The notes under the pieces: model-generated
Seen by the model: the letters and a program-made list of their open reading frames with translations, nothing else
Database searches by the model: none
Told to the model about the DNA's origin: nothing
Program-made: the position numbers and the translations under genes
Shown: one piece after another, positions 24,228 to 33,127 of the stretch
Numbering within the stretch: the stretch's first letter is position 1
Layout: each line of letters starts with the position of its first letter
DNA from: Chaetomium olivaceum
Taxonomy: Eukaryota; Ascomycota; Sordariomycetes; Sordariales; Chaetomiaceae
Direction: 5' to 3'
Assembly (NCBI GenBank): GCA_039881045.1
Contig: JAYWVB010000040.1
Coordinates: 186,001-250,000 of the forward strand
DNA length: 64,000 bases

Positions 24228-27012
24228 ATGGGCGAGCGCGAAGTGGGTATTGCACCACCGTTAATCCCGACCGGGTCCGCGTTTGGGCGAGTCCAGGGTC
24301 GCAACGTTATCGCAGGCCAGAACGTCTCAGGCGGGACGGTGAACTTCAACTTCCACGGAGGTAAGGTATAGTACGAAGCAGCGTGTCCGGCATCTTCAAC
24401 CTAACATAGCGTACAGATCCATCCATCCGACGACCAGCATACCGCCTGTTTCCGTTCCCGCGTAATGAAGATGTCGTCAATCGCCTCGCTCTCTTCGCGG
24501 AGCTTGACCAGCTGCTGCCGCTGTCGGGTACCTCCCAAAGCGCTGCCCTCTGGGGCCTAGGTGGTTCTGGGTACGCTAGTGCTATATACTTTCGGCGCTC
24601 TGCCGCTGACAATCTCAGGAAAACGCAGATCGCACTAGAATACGCCTACCGCCGCGCCGACGAGGAACCTGCGTGCTCGGTCTTCTGGGTGCACGCCGAC
24701 GACGAGACAACGTTCGTGTCCGATTATAAGATCATTGCGAAGAAATTAAAGATATCTACCGAACTTGACGACGACGAGCTTCTGGCGGCTGTACGCGATG
24801 AGATCGAGACGCTCGGGCCGTACGTACTGGTCCTGGACAATGCGGACAATTTGACCGTGTTCGGCGTCGGACGCGAGGGAGCTGTCGGCGGCGAGAGTAC
24901 GGCAGGCGAAATGGCACGCAATCTGTTTAGCTTCGTGCCACGGCATTCGGGGACTGTGCTATGGACGAGCCGGGACAAGCGGATCAGCGGCAGTCTTGTC
25001 GGTGCCAAGCGAGCGATCAACGTCGCCCGCATGATAGATAGCGAGGCCATGGCGCTTCTCGAGAAAGTCGGGAACATGAAGATTGGCGAGGACGAGCTGG
25101 ACGATGCCGTACAACTGCTTGCACAACTCGACTGGCTCCCGCTCGCTGTGTCACAGGCTGCCGCATATATACGGAGGATGTCGATAACGCTCGAGGAATA
25201 CCAGTCGAAGCTAGCGGGACACAGGAAGAGATGGAAGGTCCTACAAGAATCTGATTTTGACCGACATCGAAGGCCGGGGCTATCGAACAGCATTTTAGAG
25301 ACCTGGGATATCTCGATGGAACAAATCCGGCGGGAGAACAAGATAGCATATGATATCCTCCACGTTCTGGCCTTTCTAGACAGCCAGAACATTCCACTCG
25401 AGATAATGATCAAGGTAGCGACTCTTCGTAGCGGGAAGCTAACAGACGAGAGACAAAGCGACGAAAGTACTAAAAGCATCATCTCTGGAAGCGAAAGCGA
25501 GGATAACGACGATGAGGTCCTTCAAGCAGCTATCCGTCTCCAGGAGTTCTCGTTCCTACACCTTCGCGCAACCGAGAGTACGAGCCAGGCTTATGAGATG
25601 CACAAGCTGGTGCAGGAGGCTACCCAATATGCCTTAAGAAGGAGGCGCAGGAGAGAGGATGAAGTGTACTTCTCAAAATTGGCCCTCCAGGTTGTTACAA
25701 ATCTGTTTCCGGAACGTCGACGGGAACTCTGGGGGGAGTGTGAAAAATACGTGCTTCACGCACAGCGAGCGGGAGAATGGGCGGAACTATGTGAAGGGGA
25801 GGCCGAAGCGTCGGGTCTTTTAAGTCGAGTATCTGACTACATGTATGATCGTGGGAGGTGGAGAGAGAAGGAGCCGGTAGACAAGCGGGTCTACGAATTT
25901 CGACGAAAAAGGCTCGGCGAGAAGCACCCCGACACGATCCAGAGCATGGCGGAACTGGCCACAACATGCCATCAACAGGGGAGGTATGAGGAGGCGGAGA
26001 AGATCTCAGTGGAAGTGCTGGCACTACGGCGCGACGTTCTCGGCGAGAAGCATCCCAATACGATCCAGAGCATGGCGAACCTGGCCGCGACATACCATCA
26101 ACAGGGGAGGTATGAGGAGGCGGAGAAGATCAAAGTGGAAGTGCTGGCACTACGGCGCGACGTTCTCGGCGAGAAGCATCCCGACACGATCCAGAGTATG
26201 GCGTCACTGGCCACGACATACCATACCCAGGGGAGGTATGAGGAGGCGGAGAAGATCAAAGTGGAAGTGCTGGCACTACGGCGCGACGTTCTCGGCGAGA
26301 AGCATCCCGACACGATCCAGAGTATGGCGTCACTGGCCACGACATACCATACCCAGGGGAGGTATGAGGAGGCGGAGAAGATCTCAGTGGAAGTGCTGGC
26401 ACTACGGCGCGACGTTCTCGGCGAGAAGCATCCCAATACGATCCAGAGCATGGCGAACCTGGCCGCGACATACCATCAACAGGGGAGGTATGAGGAGGCG
26501 GAGAAGATCAAAGTGGAAGTGCTGGCACTACGGCGCGCGACGTTCTCGGCGAGAAGCATCCCGACACGGTCTGGAGCATGGCGGAACTGGCCACAACATG
26601 CCATGCCCAGGGGAGGTATGAGGAGGATGAGAAGATCTCAGTGGAAGTGCTGGCACTATGGCGCGACGTTCTCGGCGAGAAGCATCCCGACACGATCCAG
26701 AGTATGGCGTCACTGGCCACGACATACCATCAACAGGGGAGGTATGAGGAGGCGGAGAAGATCAAAGTGGAAGTGCTGGCACTACGGCGCGACGTTCTCG
26801 GCGAGAAGCATCCCGATACAGCCCAGGCAATGCACGACCTCGCCGTTACCTGGAATAGCCGACAGCGACGTCCTGAAGCGTTAGCTATGATGTATGAATG
26901 TTTCCAGTTGCAGTGTAAGGTATTAGGCCAAACTCATCCCTCTACCCGGAGATCTCTACACGTTCTGAACTCATGGGGGACGTATAGGGAAAGAGCTCTC
27001 TGTGAGAGATGA
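24228..27012 (+). CDS. NLR-like receptor: NB-ARC domain with near-identical TPR repeats
   Basis: Exons 24228-24360, 24417-24570 and 24619-27012; joints in frame. The N-terminus is short and ends with an Asn/Gly/Phe-rich stretch (NVIAGQNVSGGTVNFNFHG). The NB-ARC ATPase has Walker A WGLGGSGKTQIALEY (residues about 88-102, split by an intron), Walker B YVLVLDNADN, the RNBS-B-like LWTSRDKRI, a GLPL-like WLPLAVSQAAAYI, and an MHD-like EMHKLVQEAT at about 420. From about residue 527, eight 42-residue kinesin-light-chain-type TPRs follow (LGEKHPDTIQSMANLATTY, then HQQGRYEEAEK), the first seven almost identical. Fungal proteins of this layout act as signal-transducing ATPases in non-self recognition or cell death. 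A 2-bp gain at 26531-26540 breaks the frame after repeat 5, which would truncate the product at 26884; the original frame resumes to 27012. An upstream exon with an effector domain cannot be excluded. Confidence 0.85.
25913..26838 (+). repeat. Tandem 126-bp coding repeats (TPR units)
   Basis: Units begin with CTCGGCGAGAAGCA at 25913, 26039, 26165, 26291, 26417, 26545, 26671 and 26797. The spacing is exactly 126 bp except between units 5 and 6, where it is 128. Units differ mainly at a few positions (His-Gln-Gln or His-Thr-Gln, Lys-Ile-Lys or Lys-Ile-Ser, Asn or Asp after HP). The last unit is degenerate. Confidence 0.95.
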
Positions 27013-27649
27013 GCGATAGGAATCGCGAGGCTCAAAGGCACTGCAAGTACCACTCTATTCTGTTAATCGAAAGCTAAGGAAAAGAGAGAAAGGATTACAA
27101 CACAGGGATGGGTCGTGGAATAAGTGTGGTGTGCGCACAGACCACTGCAGTATATGACCGGGAATGCGCATCCAACCCTAACCCAGGGCACCAGGCGCAT
27201 TCTCCGTCACACTCTCGTTCCTATGAGCCGAATGTTTGGGCGTATAGCTCATTATATTAGAGCGAGGATTTCAAAGTAGATTCCAGCTAAATTCCAGGGA
27301 GCTATAGGGATGCTGTCTGTATCGATTATAAAGCAAGATCATTTCTCGTGGCCATTTCTAAGTGAGCTTCCTATCGAGTCGCGAATGGCTGGGACTTTGC
27401 TAAAAATCGGATCGATGTATGACACCCCGGCCCGTGGATAGGGCACTGCTTCAAGCCATTCGCATTGTCTGATCTAGAAATCATGCACTACATTTGCCTA
27501 GTGCCGCAACAACTCACAAATATGATTATGCAACTACCAGGTGGAAGTTGTCAGTCGTCAACAACCTATAAATAAGGTCTTAAGTCATTTGAGAAACGGA
27601 GACTCAAGAGTTTGGCGACACTAGGTAAGCGCCGAAAAGAGCTGATACG

Positions 27650-27817
27650 GTTTAGGCTTAGCGTTCTGATTCTAGTTCGCCCTTTTTTCTTTTGGCTGTC
27701 CCCGAGCGGTACATAACTAACGGCAGAGCACAGTGTGTAAGCCTCCACCCGTCAAAAAGGGTCCGTGCTAAGATCGTTTCTACAAATAAAATCTTGGACA
27801 CTCTTTTCGGTCTTTAC
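27650..27817 (-). repeat. Right inverted repeat flanking the NLR gene
   Basis: Inverted counterpart of 23700-23896. Its outer end, read inwards from 27817 on the minus strand, is GTAAAGACCGAAAAGAGTG, against GTAGAGACCGAAATGAGTG at the left end. Both ends carry TA at the second and third base. The pair encloses 4.1 kb that contains only the NLR gene. Confidence 0.8.
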
Positions 27818-27913
27818 TGTACGGGCTTCATGAGACCAGGATCCATTTTAGGATATGTATTAGTAGATTGCATGATAGTTGCCCTTTCGGGTTAGGCCCG
27901 CCGGGCGGAATAA

Positions 27914-27950
<37 letters not shown>
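27818..27950 (+). mobile_element. 98-bp LINE-end module, copy 3, with (TG)n tail
   Basis: Positions 27818-27915 repeat the LINE 3' end base for base as far as I can compare by eye, followed by an uninterrupted (GT)n tract (27916-27950) and ATGGAAATGG. It abuts the right inverted repeat directly and starts at the same base as copy 2. Confidence 0.85.
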
Positions 27951-27953
<3 letters not shown>

Positions 27954-28259
27954 GAAATGGAGAATATTGATAACTCGCTGCGAAATAAATTGATCTCTTA
28001 CCCAGCGCAATTTAACCTAAACGGGCAGTACCTTGACGGCCAATCAGCAATTCTGTGAAACGGTGCCCGCATGTGGCGTCGGGTGCCGAGACGCCCCGAT
28101 AACGATAACCACCACCAGCCCGGGACCCGATAAAGGCAGCATTTTCAACCTTCGCACCCGCTATACCTAGCAGCTCATTGGCCTTACGTACCCTGAACGC
28201 GCATTCCGAGCGGCAGGCCGACTAACACCACAGGAATCTGTGCTCATTCTGTTGCCATC

Positions 28260-29900
28260 ATGTCTGCGGACGACCAGGCGTTCCTGGACGTGGTATGACT
28301 CCTCACCCCGCATTGCGCTTTCAGAAGCAATCTACGAATCCCATCCACGGATACTGACCCACCACCGTCATAGCTCTCGTCGCTACCGAACGAGATCCAA
28401 AAGTACTCTAGCCATGTGGCCGACTACGTAGACAAACATGTCGAACAACTAGCCGAAACACTCCGAGACACTATCGCCAAGTCAGAGTGGGTGCCAGAAC
28501 AGTTTCGCCCACGACCGACCCCTCCGCCATCAATCATAACCGTGCCGGTATCCGCTCTCGACAAGGCCCAGAATTGGATCTCCAGAAACAAATATCTCGT
28601 CAGTTTTGTCGTCGTGACCACTGGCTATGTTGCCTACCGGACATACAAAACCACAACGCGATGGACAAAATCCAGGCGCGCTAGACGTTCCCGCAGTGGC
28701 GGTCGGATGGATGTGGTGGTTATTGCTGGTTCCCCTGCCCTACCCTTGACGAGGTCGCTGTCGCTGGACCTGGAGCGCAAAGGATTTGTCGTGTTCGTCG
28801 TAGCCAACAGCCATGAGGATGAGATTATGGTCCAGCACCTAGCGCGGCCAGACATCCGTCCTTTGAGCATCGATATCACCGATGTAGGTTACCCCTCCCC
28901 CTCCCCCTCCACCACTAGCTCCCAATCACATGCCGAATTTAGACTGACCGCCCCTAGCCCCCGAGTACAGGAACTTCCATCGACACATTTGCCCGGTATC
29001 TCCAGTCTTCGCACGCCGCCATCCCCAATGGCAAGCGGCACCATCTATTGCTCAAAGCCGTCATCCTCATCCCGTCGCTCAATTACCAAACATCGCCCAT
29101 CGCGACCATCCCGCCATCGAGCTTCGCCGACCTCTTCAACACCCACCTCCTTCAACCGATCCTCACGATCCAAGCCTTCCTCCCGCTTCTCACCGCGCGC
29201 CTCAGCCCGCCGTCTGACAAGGAACGGCCGAGTCCGAAAGTCCTCGTCTTCACGCCGTCCATCATCTCATCCATCAACCCACCCTTCCACGCACCTGAGG
29301 CGACCATCTGCTCCGCTCTTTCGGCCTTCACCGAAAGTGCTGACCGGCGAGCTGCAGCCACTCGGAATCCCCGTGACTCACATGCAACTAGGTACCTTCG
29401 ACTTTGCGGGCTTCACACCGGCGGCCAACTCCCGCCTGCTCCAGCCTCACGGGCTGCTCCCGGCGCCAGAGGATGCCGATGCGCTCCCCTGGCCAGACTC
29501 GGCCCGGCATGCGTACGGGAAGAACTTTGTCTCGCAGTCGGGATCGGCTATTGGCGCCGGGCGGATACGGGGGTTGCGGGGCAGCTCACTGAAGGAGCTG
29601 CACAACGCCGTGTTTGACGTCATCGACGGGTCACTCACGAACGGAACGGTGCAGGTCGGATTGGGGGCCAACATATACGGGTTTGTTGGCCGGTGGGTGC
29701 CGAAAGGGTTGGTGTCGTGGATGATGGGGATCAGGCGGGTAAATGAGCTGGCAACATGGCAGGGGAACGCGTCGTCCACGTTCGGCAGCCCCAAGTCGGC
29801 GAGAAGCGATGAGCCAGGGAGCGATTCGTTTGTTTCAGTGCCACCTTTAGAACAAGTCGGGGACTCAAATGTCTGGAGGAGGGCTGATTGGACTACATAG
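28260..29900 (+). CDS. DUF1776 family protein (SDR-like fold)
   Basis: Exons 28260-28292, 28374-28883 and 28958-29900. The protein begins MSADDQAFLDVLSSLPNEIQKYSSHVADYVDKHV and continues with a membrane-proximal segment (YLVSFVVVTTGYVAYRTYKTTTR) and a Rossmann-type part (VVVIAGSPALPLTRSLSLDLERKG, LLLKAVILIPSLNYQTSPIA, SFADLFNTHLLQPILTIQAFLPLL, GIPVTHMQLGTFDF). This is the fungal DUF1776 family, which includes yeast YNL181W and looks like a divergent short-chain dehydrogenase. It is probably anchored in an internal membrane; its substrate is not known. About 490 residues. One extra A in the AAA run at 29334-29336 breaks the frame between SALSAFTE and VLTGELQPLG. The flanking family residues are intact on both sides, so a sequencing indel is likely. 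Convergent with yth1, whose stop lies only 130 bases away. Confidence 0.82.
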
Positions 29901-30032
29901 GTATGGGTATTATGGTTTGTTTGGCGTACATATGGCCGGCGCGTCTCACTTCGCTCAGCAGAAAGCAAGAGCTCACGACTCTACAAAACAATAATGAGAG
30001 TCAACACATAGGGCAATGGATGACATTAAACC

Positions 30033-30932
30033 CTACAGTCTATAACTGGTGCCTGATCCCCTCGACGACTTCCTGAAGTAACCCTCTCTAATGGCCCCTC
30101 CCCCGAAACCGACCGCCCTTCCCTCCCCTCCACCTACCCCCTCTCCGCCACCGCCGCCACCAAACCGATCCCCACGCCGCCCATCATGCCCCCTCTCCCC
30201 ATCCCTATCCCTCCCACCCCTCTCCATCTCCCTCTGCATATGCATTTCCCTTTCCCGCTCCCTCTCCCTCTCCTCCGCCGCCAACTCCTCCTTCGGCTTC
30301 TCCTCCTTCACCCTTGGCTTCTCCAACTCCCCCTCCCTCGGCCACCTCGGATGCGCGCCCGCCCTACACCCCCTCCCATCAGGACAAAACCCGGCCAAAT
30401 AATACGGACACAACCGTCTCCGCAAATGCTTCTTATCACACCTGGGCCCCAGCGGACAGAAACCCCTTTCGTAGTGCGGACAGGGAGGCAGGCGTGAGGA
30501 CGGGTCGATGTGCAGATACAGGCACTCGTCGCCGTTGCTGCAGTAGCCGTTGCGCACAAAGAAGTTGCACTCGGGCATCTTGCGCAGGTTGTACTCGTGC
30601 AGGAACTCGCAGCTGGACCCTTTCTTGCAGAGACCCCGCAGCCAGTGCTTGCAGACCAGAGACCCGAACCCGCCGCCTTCCCGTCCGTGGCCGGTGTTTG
30701 ATGATGATGTGGTGGTGGCGCCCGCGTGCCGGTCCGGGCAGTGCGACTTGAGCGGGCAGGAGCCCGAGAGGAAGGCCTTGCAGATGGGCCGGTCGCCGGG
30801 GAGGCTGTGCTGGTAGGTGCGCTGCAGGAAGGGCGTGAAGGTGAAGGTGTAGCTGGGCGCGCTGTGCGTGAGGAGGCGCGCGGCGAGGGAGGAGGTCGGC
30901 GTGTCGCCGGGGAGGGTGTCGGTCGTCGCCAT
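30033..30932 (-). CDS. yth1: mRNA 3'-end-processing protein Yth1 (CPSF30), five CCCH zinc fingers
   Basis: Single exon of 299 residues, start at the ATG at 30932 (MATTDTLPGDTPTSSLAARLL). Five CCCH fingers follow one another between about residues 60 and 200: CKAFLSGSC-CPDRH, CKHWLRGLC-CEFLH, CNFFVRNGYC-CLYLH, CPHYERGFC-CDKKH and CPYYLAGFC-CRAGAH. That number and spacing, with LPGDRPICKAFLSG before the first finger, identify Yth1, the CPF/CPSF subunit that binds the AAUAAA-like signal on pre-mRNA. The C-terminal 100 residues are charged and Gly-rich (REREREREM, then GGGGGGEGVGGG), likely disordered. Intact frame. Pta1, another subunit of the same complex, is encoded 20 kb away at 50.5-53.3 kb. 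Confidence 0.92.
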   Translation of the reverse strand: MATTDTLPGDTPTSSLAARLLTHSAPSYTFTFTPFLQRTYQHSLPGDRPICKAFLSGSCPLKSHCPDRHAGATTTSSSNTGHGREGGGFGSLVCKHWLRGLCKKGSSCEFLHEYNLRKMPECNFFVRNGYCSNGDECLYLHIDPSSRLPPCPHYERGFCPLGPRCDKKHLRRRLCPYYLAGFCPDGRGCRAGAHPRWPREGELEKPRVKEEKPKEELAAEEREREREREMHMQREMERGGRDRDGERGHDGRRGDRFGGGGGGEGVGGGEGRAVGFGGGAIREGYFRKSSRGSGTSYRL

Positions 30933-31474
30933 GGTGGCGGTTTTGTTGGGGTGGTGGTGTGTTGGTTGTATATCAGTTCGGTGGATGTAGGCTTGATATT
31001 TATGCAAACTTTCAGGTGGTCGGGGTGTGGTGATTGAAATCGGTTGCGGAGTGGTTTTCTCGTTTGCTGGTTGAGATGTGGTTGAGGCTTTGAAGCTTGA
31101 AAGATGTCAATCGGCTTTGTGGATGCTTCGAGATCGCGTTTGCCAAGACGATCGGCGTCGGTGGGTCCAGTCCAAATGGTCAACCAATCAAGGTGAATCA
31201 GCCAGCTACCTCGGCTCGGGAAAGACGCCCCGCGACTCGGTATCTGACGAACGAACAGGGGCGGAACATGGAACGTATAAGAATGGATGGGGAAAGTCTG
31301 GGGTAAGCGTGTAGTTTCCCAACCTCTTGGTTATCAATTCGATCGTGTTTTGTTTGCCCTCGTTAGCAATCGATTTGTTTCACACCTTCCCTCCGACTGC
31401 ACCGCCTGCTCATCTTCCGATTGCTACTTTGTTATCCGTTGAATTGTGACTTTCGTCAAACCCCAACATTCAAG
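30933..31474. other. Intergenic, divergent promoters
   Basis: Between yth1 (-) and the quinone oxidoreductase (+). No gene or repeat recognised. Confidence 0.5.
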
Positions 31475-32657
31475 ATGCGAGGTATTCAAGTAGCGAGTTA
31501 CGTTAAGGTAAAGCATTCTGTGGCTATGTCTTTTTATCAAAGATTCATGGCGCATAGCTAACCATTGACAGGCTCCCCATGAGCTCAAGGTGACGGAGCT
31601 GGCGGACCCCAAGCCGGCGCCGGATGACTACCTTATTGAGGTCCATGCCGCAGCGACAAACTTCTTTGATATCCTGCAGATCCAGGGCAAATATCAACAC
31701 CAGCCACGTAAAAACGCCGAATTCCAAACTAATTGATCAATTGGACTAACATGGAATAGCCTTCCCCTGGGTTTCTGGCGCCGAGTTCGCGGGCATTGTG
31801 CTGGCCACTCCCGCCAACTCTAAGAACCCCAAGTTCCCGGTTGGCTCCAAAGTCTTCGGAGCCACCCAAGGCGCCTATGCGACCAAATGCGTGGCGAAGG
31901 AGGTCAGCATGCTGGCTGTCCCCGAGGGCTGGAGCTACAAGGAAGCGGCGGGACTCTTTGTAACGGCCCCCACAAGTTACGGCGCGCTGGTTGTCCGTGC
32001 CGGAGTCAAGGCAGGCGACTATGTCCTCGTTCATGCTGCGGCCGGAGGTGTCGGTCTTGCTGCCGTCCAAGGTCTGTTTTGCCGTACGAGCCTCGGTTCC
32101 ATCCACCACACACTAACACACTTACAGTCGCCAAGGCCTTTGGCGCGACCGTCATTGCCACGGCCGGCACGGAACGCAAGCTCCAAGTAGCCAAGGCGTT
32201 CGGCGCGGATCATGTCGTCGACTACCGAGACGCAAAATGGCCCGAGCTGGTCAAGAAACTGACGCCCAAGGGTAGGGGCGTCGACATTGTCTACGACCCC
32301 GTGGGCATGGTCGACAAGAGCACAAAGTGCACCGCCTGGAATGGCCGCATCCTGATTGTTGGGTTCGCTGGCGGTGCCATCGAAAAGGTGGCCATGAACA
32401 AGGTGCTCCTCAAAAACATCAGTCTTGTGGGAATTCACTGGGGGCAGTACGCCGTCCACGAGAAGGAGACGGTGGTGACGGTGTGGCAAGGGATCATGAA
32501 GCTGATTGCCGAGGGCAAGTTCAAGGGTACCGAGTTTACCGACAGGGAATTTGTCGGGCTCGAGGCCATTCCTGATGCTCTAAAGGCGCTGGGCAGCAGA
32601 GGAACATGGGGGAAAGTTGTCGTCACTGTTCCTCAGGATGGACAGAGCAAGTTGTGA
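31475..32657 (+). CDS. Quinone oxidoreductase-like MDR protein (NADPH-dependent)
   Basis: Exons 31475-31507, 31572-31707, 31760-32071 and 32128-32657, all in frame, about 336 residues. The protein is a zinc-free medium-chain dehydrogenase/reductase: N-terminal GroES-like domain (APHELKVTELADPKPAPDDYLIEVHAAATNFFDILQ, FPWVSGAEFAGIV) and Rossmann domain (VLVHAAAGGVGLAAVQVAKAFGATVIATAG). The AAGGVG nucleotide-binding motif and the quinone-oxidoreductase signature region GAEFAGIV are present, while the Cys ligands of zinc alcohol dehydrogenases are absent. Expected reaction: NAD(P)H-dependent one- or two-electron reduction of quinones, in the cytosol. The C-terminus has no PTS1 or retention signal that I can be sure of (QSKL ends the protein; this resembles an SKL tripeptide only with Ser-Lys-Leu in last position, which is in fact what it reads, so peroxisomal import via PTS1 is possible). 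Intact. Confidence 0.88.
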
Positions 32658-33127
32658 TTTCTGTTGGAGTAGCATGACCACCGATGTATATCAACCCTAA
32701 CCCGTATTCAGGGACCAAGCCGCCGAGACCCCTGCCGAAGAGACCCTTGCCTTTGCCCCTCGTGCCCCTCCAAATCCCATTTTTCGGGACGACCCCACGT
32801 TCATGCACCACCTGTCCGCCCCTGGATTAGTAAAATAAAACGCGCTTGCTTTGGAATCCAACACCGCCTTAGAAGAAGGTTTTATTTAATAAAAGAAATA
32901 AAAGAAGCCCCCAGAAGCCCCGACTTCGCTCCGCCCGCCCGCACGTTCTGGCAAAAGCCCCCGCTTCCCGCCCACCACCGCCGCAAACCGCCAAGCTGTT
33001 CGCCTCATACTTAAGACGCACCCTCCGCTCGAGCGCTAGCGGTCTCTCCGTAGCTGCCGTCGCAACGCTCTCCCAGAAGAGCACCCCATACTACCGGACC
33101 GAGATCCACACCATCGGCAAGCGGAGG
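32658..33127. other. Intergenic; includes an ATG-less open frame before thioredoxin reductase
   Basis: No separate gene. From about 32877 a frame in phase with thioredoxin reductase stays open without an ATG and encodes a basic, Ser/Ala-rich stretch; see the findings. Confidence 0.6.

Larger units (their letters stand above)
27013..28259. other. Intergenic; carries the right inverted repeat and a LINE-end module
   Basis: No gene seen. From 27650 it holds the right inverted repeat, then the third LINE-end module with its (TG)n tail. The stretch 27013-27650 is AT-richer than its surroundings and without recognisable features. Confidence 0.6.

Noticed and set aside
30091..30402. Plus-strand Pro/Ser/Leu-rich open frames opposite yth1
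   Set aside because: They are the complement of the charged, low-complexity yth1 C-terminus.
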